Source: Lysobacter sp. M2-1 (GTDB taxonomy: Bacteria > Pseudomonadota > Gammaproteobacteria > Xanthomonadales > Xanthomonadaceae). From it: a stretch of 64,000 nucleotides of DNA. This document shows, one piece after another, positions 40,436 through 48,677 of the stretch. Position 1 is the stretch's first letter; the number at the start of each line of letters is the position of its first letter. Made by a program: the position numbers and the translations under genes. The stretch lies in assembly GCF_022662495.1 (NCBI RefSeq), contig NZ_JAKPBU010000001.1, positions 1,798,001 to 1,862,000 on the forward strand, written 5' to 3'. Below the pieces are notes generated by a model that made no database searches, was not told the DNA's origin, and saw only the letters and a program-made list of their open reading frames with translations.

Positions 40436-41526
40436 GCTTTTCCACCGTTCCGGAACTGCTGGAAGAGCTGCGCCAGGGTCGCATGGTCGTGATCGTGGAC
40501 GACGAGGATCGCGAGAACGAAGGCGACCTGATCATGGCGGCCGAGCTGGTCAGGCCGTCGGACATCAATTTCATGGTCACCCACGCGCGCGGGCTGGTGT
40601 GCCTGTCGCTCACGCGCGAGCGCTGCCGCCAGCTCGGCCTGCCGCCCATGGTCCGCGACAACACCTCGTCGCACGGCACCAATTTCACGGTCAGCATCGA
40701 AGCTGCCGAGGGCGTCACCACCGGCATCAGCGCCTACGATCGCGCGCACACCATCCGTACGGCGGTCCGGCCCGATGCGAAACCGGCCGACCTGTCGCAG
40801 CCGGGCCACATCTTTCCGCTGCAGGCGCAGCCGGGCGGGGTGCTGAGCCGCGCCGGGCACACCGAAGCCGCCAGCGACCTGGCGCTGCTGGCCGGGCTGG
40901 AGCCGGCAGGCGTCCTGGTCGAGATCCTCAATCCGGACGGCAGCATGGCCCGCCGCCCGGAGCTGGAAGCCTTCGCCCACGAGCGCCATCTGCTGATGGG
41001 ATCGATCGAGGACCTGATCCGGTATCGCCTGCATACCGAGCACACGATCGAGCGCATCGACGTGCGCGACATCGACACCGCGCACGGCCCGTTCCGCCTG
41101 CATACGTATCGCGACCGCATCGGCCACGGACTGCATTTCGCCCTGCTGCGCGGGCAGGCCGATGCCGCGACGCCCACCCTGGTGCGCGTGCAGCCGGTCA
41201 ATCCGCTGGCCGATGCGCTGCGCTGGAGGCGCGCGGATTTCGGCCCCGATGCGGGCGATGTGCTGGCCCGGATCGCCGCCGAGGGCACGGGCGCCCTGGT
41301 CCTGCTGGCCGACGCATCCGGTCCTGAAGCCGTGCTTGCGCGTATCCGCGAGCAGTCCGAGCCGCGTTCGCGCCACGGCGCATTGCAGGAATGGCGGATG
41401 ACCGGAACCGGCTCGCAGATCCTGGCCGACCTGGGCCTGGGCCGGCTGCGCGTGCTGGGAACCCCCAGGCGCCAGGTCGGCCTGGCCGGATTCGGTCTCG
41501 AGGTGGTGGAACACGTCGAACTGTAG
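40432..41526 (+). CDS. ribB: 3,4-dihydroxy-2-butanone-4-phosphate synthase with degenerate GTP cyclohydrolase II domain
   Basis: Makes the four-carbon precursor of the xylene ring from ribulose 5-phosphate. Residues 1-205 are a complete DHBP synthase: VIVDDEDRENEGDLIMAAE, RDNTSSHGTNFTVSIEA and RAGHTEAASDLALLAGL hold the metal and catalytic residues. Residues about 210-364 align in layout with the RibA half of RibBA but are shortened. The zinc-binding Cys-rich motif and the catalytic loop of active GTP cyclohydrolase II are absent, and no cysteine occurs there. The second domain is therefore probably structural or regulatory. The gene overlaps ribE by four bases. Confidence 0.93.
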   Translation: MSFSTVPELLEELRQGRMVVIVDDEDRENEGDLIMAAELVRPSDINFMVTHARGLVCLSLTRERCRQLGLPPMVRDNTSSHGTNFTVSIEAAEGVTTGISAYDRAHTIRTAVRPDAKPADLSQPGHIFPLQAQPGGVLSRAGHTEAASDLALLAGLEPAGVLVEILNPDGSMARRPELEAFAHERHLLMGSIEDLIRYRLHTEHTIERIDVRDIDTAHGPFRLHTYRDRIGHGLHFALLRGQADAATPTLVRVQPVNPLADALRWRRADFGPDAGDVLARIAAEGTGALVLLADASGPEAVLARIREQSEPRSRHGALQEWRMTGTGSQILADLGLGRLRVLGTPRRQVGLAGFGLEVVEHVEL

Positions 41527-41641
41527 CGCGGGTCTTGACCCGCCATCGGTGACTGGGTGAAGCCGCGGTTCGAGACCTGCGGTCCGCGCCCTCGAACGGC
41601 GGATCGAGCCCGCTCCCGGATCGAGCCCGGGGCAGGCTCTA
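41524..41641. repeat. Palindromic dispersed repeats between ribB and ribH
   Basis: The gap begins with GCGGGTC-tt-GACCCGC (41528-41543), part of a GTAGCGCGGGTCTTGACCCGC unit, and ends with CGAGCCCGGGGCAGGCTCTAC (about 41622-41641), the inverted end of a GTAGAGCC-type unit. Both resemble Xanthomonad intergenic palindromes. The final TAC runs into TACAAT (41640-41645), a possible -10 box for ribH, 33 bases before its ATG. The repeat may have brought or replaced that promoter. Confidence 0.5.
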
Positions 41642-41672
41642 CAATGACAATCCTTTCAACGACCCCGATCTC

Positions 41673-42140
41673 ATGCCCCATTACGAAGGCGATCTGCGCG
41701 TCACCGAAGGTGCGCGCTTCGCGATCATCGCCAGCCGCTGGAACCCGCGCATCAGCGATGCGCTGGTGGCCGGCGCACGTAAGGCCTTCGCCGACCACGG
41801 TGTCGCCGAGGGCGTGGTCGACGTGGTGCGCGTTCCCGGTGCATGGGAGATTCCGCTGGCCGCCGCGCGCGTGGCCAGGGCCGGCGGGCACGCGGCGATC
41901 GTGGCGCTGGGCTGCGTGGTCCGCGGCGACACCCGTCACTTCGAGCAGGTGGCCGACGGCTGCTCCGACGGGCTGATGCGCGTCTCGCTGGACTATCGTG
42001 TTCCGGTGGCGAACGGGGTGCTGGCGGTGGATGCCTTCGTCGACGCCGAAAAGCGCGCCGGCGGCAGCCATGGCAACAAGGGCGAAGAGGCCGCGCTGGT
42101 CGCGATCGAGATGGCGCACCTGCTGGAGCAACTGCCGTGA
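41673..42140 (+). CDS. ribH: 6,7-dimethyl-8-ribityllumazine synthase
   Basis: Penultimate riboflavin step; forms pentameric or icosahedral shells in the family. The 155 residues include [35 protein letters not shown] (substrate loop) and [40 protein letters not shown] with the catalytic His in DTRHFE. VANGVL replaces the more common IxFGVL. It may be transcribed from the TACAAT box at 41640 independently of the riboswitch leader. nusB overlaps its stop by four bases. Confidence 0.96.
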   Translation: MPHYEGDLRVTEGARFAIIASRWNPRISDALVAGARKAFADHGVAEGVVDVVRVPGAWEIPLAAARVARAGGHAAIVALGCVVRGDTRHFEQVADGCSDGLMRVSLDYRVPVANGVLAVDAFVDAEKRAGGSHGNKGEEAALVAIEMAHLLEQLP

Positions 42141-42598
42141 GCCGCCCCCGCCGCAGCGACGGCATCGATCCGGTCAAGCGTTCCCGTGCGCGCCGGCGCG
42201 CGCTGCAGGCGGTGTACGCCATGCAGCTGTCGGGGGCGGACGTGCGCGACATTGTCGGCCAGTTCGCGCACGAGCAGATCCACGAGGAAGCCGATCTGGA
42301 ATATTTCGAGGATCTGGTTCGAGGCGTGGCCGCGCATCGCGCGGAACTCGACCGTTCGCTGCAGCCTTACCTGGATCGCGGCATCGAGGAAGTCGATGCG
42401 ATCGAACGGGCGATGCTGCGGATCTCCGCCTACGAACTCCAACACCGCATCGACGTGCCTTACCGGGTGATCATCGACGAGGCACTGCGCACCACCAAGC
42501 GCTTCGGCTCCGAACACGGCCATACCTATGTCAACGGCGTGCTGGACAAGGCCGCGGCGGACTGGCGCGCGGTCGAAATGCAGGGCACGCGCAGCTGA
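42137..42598 (+). CDS. nusB: Transcription antitermination factor NusB
   Basis: Binds boxA RNA with NusE in ribosomal RNA antitermination. The 153-residue all-helical protein has [83 protein letters not shown], the last being the family signature. The GTG start overlaps the ribH stop (GTGA). The ribH-nusB-thiL order is standard in proteobacteria. Confidence 0.97.
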   Translation: MSRPRRSDGIDPVKRSRARRRALQAVYAMQLSGADVRDIVGQFAHEQIHEEADLEYFEDLVRGVAAHRAELDRSLQPYLDRGIEEVDAIERAMLRISAYELQHRIDVPYRVIIDEALRTTKRFGSEHGHTYVNGVLDKAAADWRAVEMQGTRS

Positions 42599-42680
42599 CG
42601 ACGACTGCGCCTTGCTGTCCGGCGTCGAAGGCATCGACGCCTGGCGTTCCATTGCGCGCTGCGGCGCGTTGGAGGTCATC

Positions 42681-43646
42681 GTGACCGGATCCGGCCGCGG
42701 CGCGGAATTTGAGCTGATCGAACGCATCCGTGTGCGGGTATCCACACGCGCCGACGTGCTGCTCGGCATCGGCGACGATGCCGCATTGCTGCGCGTCCTC
42801 GAGGGTCACGACCTCGCGGTGGCCACCGACACGCTCAACGCCGGCGTGCATTTCCCGCACGACACCATCCCGTCCGCCATCGGCTGGAAGGCGCTGGCGG
42901 TGAACCTGTCCGACCTGGCCGCGATGGGCGCGCGCCCGGCCTGGTGCACGCTGTCGCTGTCGTTGCCGCATGCGGACGAGGCCTGGCTCGACGGCTTCGT
43001 CGATGGTTTCCTGCAGCTCGCGGCGCAGCACGGGGTGGCCCTGGTCGGCGGCGACACCACCCGCGGTCCGCTGTCGGTATGCGTGACCGCGCATGGCCTG
43101 GTGCAACACGGCGGCGGCCTGCGGCGCGACGCCGCGCGCGAAGGCGACGACATCTGGGTCACCGGCACGCTGGGCGATGCAGCAGCAGCACTGGCCCAGC
43201 TGCAGGCCGGCGGCGTTGCCGACCCGGCGCTGCGCGCGCGCCTGGACCTGCCCGAACCGCGCGTGGCCTTCGGCGTAGCGCTGGCGCCGCTCGCGCACGC
43301 CTGCATCGACGTCTCCGACGGCCTGCTCCAGGACCTGGGCCATGTGTGTCGCGCCAGCGGCGTCGGCGCCGAAGTCGATGTCGACCGCCTGCCCGCATCG
43401 CCCGCCCTGGCGGCGCGCAGCAGCGGCGATACCCTGCGCGGCGAACAGGCCTGCGGCGGCGACGACTACGAGCTGTGCTTCACCGCTCCGCCCGATGCGG
43501 CCGGGGCCATTGCCGCCGCGGCGAAAGCGACTGGGACTGCAGCGACCCGGATCGGACGGATCGTCGACACGCCGGGCGTCGCCGCCGTCCGCGCGGACGG
43601 CGGCACGTGGACGCCGCCACGCAGCGGCTACGCCCACTTCGCCTGA
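42681..43646 (+). CDS. thiL: Thiamine-monophosphate kinase
   Basis: Phosphorylates thiamine monophosphate to the active diphosphate. The GTG at 42681 has GGAGG at 42671-42675, and the 321-residue product starts MTGSGRGAEFELIERI. PurM-like ATP site residues are visible in LLGIGDDAALLRV (the DDAA glycine-aspartate motif), TDTLNAGVHFP, AVNLSDLAAMGARPAW and GGDTTRGPLSV; C-terminal CIDVSDGLLQDLGHV and CGGDDYELCFTAP are family hallmarks. An 82-bp gap after nusB holds no gene. In many relatives pgpA follows thiL; here an accessory cassette does. Confidence 0.96.
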   Translation: MTGSGRGAEFELIERIRVRVSTRADVLLGIGDDAALLRVLEGHDLAVATDTLNAGVHFPHDTIPSAIGWKALAVNLSDLAAMGARPAWCTLSLSLPHADEAWLDGFVDGFLQLAAQHGVALVGGDTTRGPLSVCVTAHGLVQHGGGLRRDAAREGDDIWVTGTLGDAAAALAQLQAGGVADPALRARLDLPEPRVAFGVALAPLAHACIDVSDGLLQDLGHVCRASGVGAEVDVDRLPASPALAARSSGDTLRGEQACGGDDYELCFTAPPDAAGAIAAAAKATGTAATRIGRIVDTPGVAAVRADGGTWTPPRSGYAHFA

Positions 43647-43723
43647 TCGATCCACGCTGGCCGAATCGCGCGTAGGTTGCCGTTGCTGCTGGGAGCGGCA
43701 TCCGCGCCGTGCGCGGGGGCCCG

Positions 43724-45421
43724 ATGCTCGCCGAACCGAAATCCGCGTTGCTGTCGACGGCGCTCGTGGTCGGAGTCACCGGCCATCGCAGCCTGCGCCC
43801 TTCCGACATTCCGATCCTCGAACATCAGGTCCGCGATGTGTTGCGCGACTTGCAAAAGCGTTATCCGCGACTGCCGCTGGTGGTGGTCTCGCCGCTGGCG
43901 GCGGGCAGCGATCAGCTGGTGGCGCGGATCGCCCTGGAGATGCGGATCCGGGTGATCGCGCCGCTGCCGATGCCGGTGGCGCTGTATCGCGACGACTTTC
44001 CTTCCGAGGATGCTCGCGCCGAGTTCGAGCGCCAGTGCGACCAAGTGGAGGCGCACGTGCTGCCGCTCAGCCGCGGCAACAGCGTCGCCAGCATCTCGAC
44101 CCCAGGATCGGCACGCGACAAGCAATACGCGGACGCCGGCACGTTCACCTCGAACCACTGCCACTTCCTGCTGGCGCTGTGGGACGGCGAACCCTCCGAG
44201 CAACTGGGGGGCACCGCGCAGATCGTGCGCTTCCACCTGCATGGGGACGTGCCTGGCCAGATCGAGCGCAGGCACGAGGGCTCCAGCCTGCTTGGGCTGG
44301 TGGACGATACCCTGGTGTGCCACATCCGCGCGCCGCGGGCGGGAAGCCACAACGCACCAGGCGCTGTTCCGACCTGGCTGACCAGCGTCGCCGATCCGGG
44401 CAGTCCCCACCTGCCGGAATCGTTCGACGACGCATGGCGCAAGCAGTCTGAATTCAACGCCGATATCGCTCGCCATCTTGCCGATGCCGCAACTTCGACG
44501 GGCGCGTCGCGGCCCGTCGGTCTTGGTGGTATATGGCCGCTGTTCGAGGCTGCGGACGGGCTTGCACGGCTGTACCAGCGGCGGGTCAACCGGGTCTTGC
44601 GGGCGACCTATCTGCTTGCGGGCCTGATGGGCGCCGCATTCTTCTCCTACACCCACGTCGCCAGCGAGGATCTGGTGATTTACGGATTCCTCGCCGTATT
44701 CCTCACCGGCATGGCGGTCACTTGGGTGGCCCGCCGCGGCGACTGGCAGCGCAAGTACCTCGATTACCGCGCGCTCGCGGAAGGCCTGCGGGTGCAAGCG
44801 TACTGGCAGTGGGCGGGGTTGACGGACGGGCCCGGCGCGACATTCGCGCATGACAACTTCCTGCAGAAGCAAGACGCCGGTTTGGAATGGATCCGCAATG
44901 TGATGCGCGGAGCCGGACTGGAGGCCGCACTGGGGTCCGCGCCGGAGCCCGAGTCGCGGATCGATGTCGTGATCGCGGATTGGATCGGGGCACCGGGGAA
45001 GGCGGGGCAGCTCCACTACTACGTCAGGGCGATAGAGCGTCGTGCGCGCCTGCACCATCGGGCCGAATTGTTCGGCCTGTGCTGCATTGTTTTAGGCGTC
45101 GGCGTCGGCGTTCTGCTTGCGCTGTTCGCACGATGGTTCGATGGCGAGCTCAAGCACAACCTGGTGGCGGTGATGGGCATCCTCTCGGTCGCCGCTGCGG
45201 TCCACGAAGCCTACATGCACAAGAAGGCCGACAAGGAGCTGATCAAGCAGTACGCGTTCATGCAGCGGATCTTCTCGGCAGCCCGGCGTCGCGTCGATGA
45301 AAGTCGCAACGTGCAGGAGAAGCGGCGGGTGCTGCGCGCGCTGGGCGAGGCGGCGCTGAGCGAGCATGCCGCGTGGACCCTGATGCACCGTGAGCGGCCG
45401 GTGCAACACTCCCGGATCTGA
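43724..45421 (+). CDS. SLOG-like nucleotide-binding domain fused to four membrane helices
   Basis: A 565-residue protein of unproven function. The N-terminal domain (about 10-160) has a Rossmann-like SLOG/LOG pattern: VVGVTGHRSLRP (GxxGHR at 17-22), VVSPLAAGSDQLVA (56-67), IAPLPMPVALYRDDF and FLLALWDGE. Four helices follow in two pairs, about 295-312 and 317-336, then 448-469 and 479-498. Between the pairs is a cytoplasmic segment with RKYLDYRALAEGLRVQAYWQWAG, and a basic tail follows. This resembles the SLOG-plus-2TM effector proteins predicted in nucleotide-based conflict systems. The ATG at 43724 is chosen over a GTG five codons upstream. It lies 77 bp after thiL and 111 bp before the TIR gene. 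Confidence 0.7.
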   Translation: MLAEPKSALLSTALVVGVTGHRSLRPSDIPILEHQVRDVLRDLQKRYPRLPLVVVSPLAAGSDQLVARIALEMRIRVIAPLPMPVALYRDDFPSEDARAEFERQCDQVEAHVLPLSRGNSVASISTPGSARDKQYADAGTFTSNHCHFLLALWDGEPSEQLGGTAQIVRFHLHGDVPGQIERRHEGSSLLGLVDDTLVCHIRAPRAGSHNAPGAVPTWLTSVADPGSPHLPESFDDAWRKQSEFNADIARHLADAATSTGASRPVGLGGIWPLFEAADGLARLYQRRVNRVLRATYLLAGLMGAAFFSYTHVASEDLVIYGFLAVFLTGMAVTWVARRGDWQRKYLDYRALAEGLRVQAYWQWAGLTDGPGATFAHDNFLQKQDAGLEWIRNVMRGAGLEAALGSAPEPESRIDVVIADWIGAPGKAGQLHYYVRAIERRARLHHRAELFGLCCIVLGVGVGVLLALFARWFDGELKHNLVAVMGILSVAAAVHEAYMHKKADKELIKQYAFMQRIFSAARRRVDESRNVQEKRRVLRALGEAALSEHAAWTLMHRERPVQHSRI

Positions 45422-45532
45422 GTCGCCGACCGGCGTCGACCGTTCGTCGGAAGTACTGCCGTTGGCGCCGCGGCGCTGTCCCATTGCCCGGCATGCCCCC
45501 GTTACCCGTGCATACGCTCCCCCGGCGTGCCC

Positions 45533-47602
45533 ATGCAATTCCGCGCCTTCATCAGCTACAGCCACGCCGACGCGGCCACGGCCGGTTGGCTGTTGCGCCG
45601 GCTTGAAACCTATCGGGTGCCTTCGCGACTGGTCGGAACGCCCTCGGCTCCTGCGCCCATCGAACGGCGCCTGGGAAAGTTCTTCCTCGACCGCGACGAG
45701 CTGCCGAGCTCGGGCGACCTGGGCGCGACCATCCACGCGGCGCTGGCCGATGCGCAAGCGCTGATCGTGGTCTGTTCACCGGCGGCCGCCGCGTCGCGCT
45801 GGGTGAATGCCGAAATCGAGGCGTTTCGCGCCTCAGGCCGCAGCGATCGGATCTACAGTTTCGTCGTGGCGGGTGACCCCGGCAGCCGTGATGCCGCGCT
45901 TTCATGTTTCCCACCGGCCCTGCTCACCGATGCCGCGGGCGCGGTGCGCGAACCACTGGCAGCCGATGCGCGCGCAGAAGGCGACGGACGCGAACGCGCG
46001 TTCCTGAAACTGGTTGCCGGGCTGCTCGGCATTGGCTATGACGCGCTGGCGCGGCGCGAGTCGCAGCGGCGCAATCGCAAGCTGGCGATCGTCGCGGCGG
46101 CATCGCTGGCGGGCATGGCGGTCACCTCGGGCCTGGCGGCATCGGCCTATCTCGCGCGCAACGATGCCCAGCGCCGGCAGGCGCAGGCCGAAGACATCCT
46201 GGGTTTCATGCTTGGCGACCTGCGCAAGAAGCTGACCACGGTCGGCCGCCTGGACCTGATGCGCGCCGTGGACGACAAGGCCACCGGCTATTTCGCCACG
46301 CTCGACCCGCGCGACATGAGCGACCGGGCACTGGAGGAGCAGGCGCGCTCGCTGACCGGGATCGGCCAGGTACGGCTGGACGAAGGCAACCACGACGCCG
46401 CCATGTCCGCGTTCCGCGAAGCGCATGCACGCAGCACCGCGTTGTACCAGCGCGCTCCGGAGAACGGACAGCGCCTGTTCGATCTGGCGCAGGCCGAGTA
46501 CTGGATCGGCTTCGTGGCCCTGCAACAGGGCAGGCACGACGAAACCGGCGTGTGGTTCCGCAAGTATCGCGACAGCGCGATCAAGTTGGCGGCGATGGAT
46601 CCGAACAATTTCGATTGGCAAAAAGAGATGGCCTATGGGCATCACAACCTGGCCGTACTCGATGAAAGCCGCGGGCGCTACGCCGAGGCCGAACGCGCGA
46701 TGCGCAGGAAAATGGTGCTTCACCGAACCTGGTTACGGCAACGCCCACAGGATCTCCAGCTGCGGTTTGAGGCCGCTGATACCGCTTCTTGGCTTGGCAG
46801 CCTCGCATTGCGGCAAGGGCGATTGGCCGATGCCGAAAAGTTTTTCGTAGAAGCCGATCGGGACATTGCCCGTAACCAGGCCTCCGAGCCGGAGAACGCC
46901 ACTTGGAAGGAATATCGGATCGACTCCTCGACCTTGCTCGCGGAGGCGCAGGCGCTTCGCGGGCGTCTGCTCGAAGCACGCACAAGCATAGAGGCTGCGC
47001 TTCCGCTCGCGATTGCGTTGGTGCGCCACGATCCGCGCAACGCCGAATGGCAGGTGGGCTTGGGGGTGTGCCGCTGGTGGCAAGCGGTGTTATCTGCCAG
47101 TCCCTCCACGAACGACGATCAGTTGCGGATGGCCGAAGCGATCTTCGCGACCGCGCTCGCCGCCGAGCCCAAGAGCGATCGTGCGCTGCGTTGGCTCGGC
47201 AAGGCCCGCAACCTGCAGGCGCAAGCGGCGCTGGCGCGCGGCGACGTTGAGGCGGGCCGCGATCGGCTGGCGCAAGCGCATGCGGTGCTCACTCCCGCAT
47301 GGCAGGTTCGTCAGACCGAGCCACTGCGTATCGTCCTGGCCCATACCCTGATATTGGACGGGGAAGCGGCGCAGCTTGCGGGCAACAACGCGACTGCGCG
47401 AGCAGCCTGGACCGATGCCGAGCGACTGCTGCGGGCCAATGCCGATGGCCCAATACCGTTTGAGCGCCTGAACACGCTGATCCGCGCGATGTATTTCCTC
47501 GGCCGCACCACCGAGGCCGCGAGGCACCGGCAACGCCTCGACACCGCCGGCTATGTCCCGCTGCAGCCTTTTCCAACGGTCACCCGGGTCGCCACGCAAT
47601 GA
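45533..47602 (+). CDS. TIR-domain protein with membrane anchor and TPR-like repeats
   Basis: A 689-residue protein. The N-terminal TIR domain (about 1-135) has FRAFISYSHAD (strand A and box 1), FFLDRDELPSSGDLG (BB-loop) and SRWVNAEIEAF with W90 and E94 at the position of the catalytic Glu of NAD-cleaving TIRs. A single helix at about 184-208 (KLAIVAAASLAGMAVTSGLAASAYL) is followed by EDILGFMLGDLRKKLTTVGRLDLM and then alpha-helical TPR-like pairs to the end. TIR would face the cytosol and the repeats the periplasm, or the reverse. A GTG two codons earlier is an alternative start; no clear ribosome binding site is seen. Confidence 0.8.
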   Translation: MQFRAFISYSHADAATAGWLLRRLETYRVPSRLVGTPSAPAPIERRLGKFFLDRDELPSSGDLGATIHAALADAQALIVVCSPAAAASRWVNAEIEAFRASGRSDRIYSFVVAGDPGSRDAALSCFPPALLTDAAGAVREPLAADARAEGDGRERAFLKLVAGLLGIGYDALARRESQRRNRKLAIVAAASLAGMAVTSGLAASAYLARNDAQRRQAQAEDILGFMLGDLRKKLTTVGRLDLMRAVDDKATGYFATLDPRDMSDRALEEQARSLTGIGQVRLDEGNHDAAMSAFREAHARSTALYQRAPENGQRLFDLAQAEYWIGFVALQQGRHDETGVWFRKYRDSAIKLAAMDPNNFDWQKEMAYGHHNLAVLDESRGRYAEAERAMRRKMVLHRTWLRQRPQDLQLRFEAADTASWLGSLALRQGRLADAEKFFVEADRDIARNQASEPENATWKEYRIDSSTLLAEAQALRGRLLEARTSIEAALPLAIALVRHDPRNAEWQVGLGVCRWWQAVLSASPSTNDDQLRMAEAIFATALAAEPKSDRALRWLGKARNLQAQAALARGDVEAGRDRLAQAHAVLTPAWQVRQTEPLRIVLAHTLILDGEAAQLAGNNATARAAWTDAERLLRANADGPIPFERLNTLIRAMYFLGRTTEAARHRQRLDTAGYVPLQPFPTVTRVATQ

Positions 47603-47681
47603 ACGGCCTCACCGCACTTTGAATCGCCGGGCCGTTGGCCCGTGTCCCGGCCGCAAGGCCATTCCCCAGCAGGAGACGACC

Positions 47682-48080
47682 ATGCCCAGCACGCCCAACA
47701 TCAACCTCGACATCCGCATCGGCGGTTCCAGCGATCCCGGCTGGCACAACGTCCTGGCGTCCGACAACCAAACCACCTACGGCTATTGCTACACCGGTGG
47801 CGACGACAGCGCCGGTGGCCTGATCCAGACGGTCAACCAAGGCCGGGATACCGCACCGATCCAGCTGATCGCCGACCCGCGTTACCAGATCAGCGGCCAC
47901 ACGTTCAAAGACGACCCCCAGAACCAGCTCAGCTGGAGCGGCAATGGCAATCGCGCCGGCGCGATCATCGACGCCAACAACGCGGTCGAAAACGCGGAGT
48001 ACAGCATCCAGGTGACCGATACCGGTAACGGCAACTGCACCATCCCATGCGACCCGCAAGTCACCAACAAGCCGCAATAA
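47682..48080 (+). CDS. Small unrecognised protein of the TIR/SLOG cassette
   Basis: A 132-residue protein, not recognised. AGGAGACGACC before the ATG is the best ribosome binding site in the cassette. The sequence is rich in Asn, Asp, Gly and Thr and short in Lys/Leu. It has a beta-strand look (NINLDIRIGG, GHTFKDDPQNQLSWSGNG, AEYSIQVTDTGNGNC), and ends CTIPCDPQVTNKPQ. Cysteines are C36, C119 and C123. No signal peptide or membrane helix is present. The DPxxxNxP ending recalls small Ig-like bacterial proteins, but that is a weak impression. It lies 79 bp after the TIR gene, on the same strand, and could be a ligand, sensor or trigger protein. Confidence 0.6.
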   Translation: MPSTPNINLDIRIGGSSDPGWHNVLASDNQTTYGYCYTGGDDSAGGLIQTVNQGRDTAPIQLIADPRYQISGHTFKDDPQNQLSWSGNGNRAGAIIDANNAVENAEYSIQVTDTGNGNCTIPCDPQVTNKPQ

Positions 48081-48305
48081 GCGTGTACAGACCGGCGCGC
48101 TGCTGATCATCGACCCGCCGGCTATCAACAAACAGCCGGCGGAGCGGATGAAGGTGATACTTGTGCGATAGGTGTCACTGTGGGAAGGGCCCGTCTCCCG
48201 GCGCTGCGCGTCACTACCGCTCACAGAAGGAGAGGGGATTGTACGCAAGGACCAGGAGAGGGCCTGACACCTGCTGGCAGGTGACGCATGCGACATGCGT
48301 CTAGC
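48081..48305. other. Convergent intergenic region with hairpins
   Basis: A 225-bp gap between the small cassette gene (+) and yraN (-). It holds a 9-bp stem hairpin CCGCCGGCT/AGCCGGCGG (48115-48142, 10-base loop) and a 7-bp one GACGCAT/ATGCGTC (48283-48301) just beyond the yraN stop. Neither has a T-run. They probably mark the 3' ends of the two converging units. No gene seen. Confidence 0.4.
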
Positions 48306-48677
48306 TCAGAGATCGTCAGCCCGGAACGCGTCGCGGATCCAGTGCAGCCGCGGCGCGTCGGGATCGCCATCGGCCTCGACCACGTCGAAACGGCAGGGGG
48401 TGTTGGCGTAGCGCGGATGGCCGAGCAGGAACTGCTGCGCGGCGCGCACCAGCTTGCGCCGCTTGTTCGCGTCCACCGACATGGCGCCGCCGCCGAATCC
48501 GGAATGGCGGCGGTAACGCACTTCCACGAACACCAGGGTGTCCCGATCGAACATCACCAGATCGAGTTCGCCCAGGCGGAAGTTCGCGTTCGCCGCGATC
48601 TCGCGCAAACCTGCGCGCAGCAGGTGCGCGCGGGCGGCGGCTTCGACCTGTGCGCCGCGCAGGCGGCGTTCGCTCAA
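48306..48677 (-). CDS. yraN: YraN family (UPF0102) putative endonuclease
   Basis: Small restriction-nuclease-fold protein of unknown biological role. The TTG at 48677 overlaps the lpoA stop by four bases (TTGA) and gives 123 residues starting [20 protein letters not shown], the normal family length. [27 protein letters not shown] carries the G-E-x-D...E-V-(R/K) nuclease-like motif, and [11 protein letters not shown] follows. An upstream in-frame extension of 55 Arg-rich residues lies entirely inside lpoA and is rejected. lpoA-yraN linkage is conserved in gammaproteobacteria. Confidence 0.92.
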   Translation of the reverse strand: MSERRLRGAQVEAAARAHLLRAGLREIAANANFRLGELDLVMFDRDTLVFVEVRYRRHSGFGGGAMSVDANKRRKLVRAAQQFLLGHPRYANTPCRFDVVEADGDPDAPRLHWIRDAFRADDL

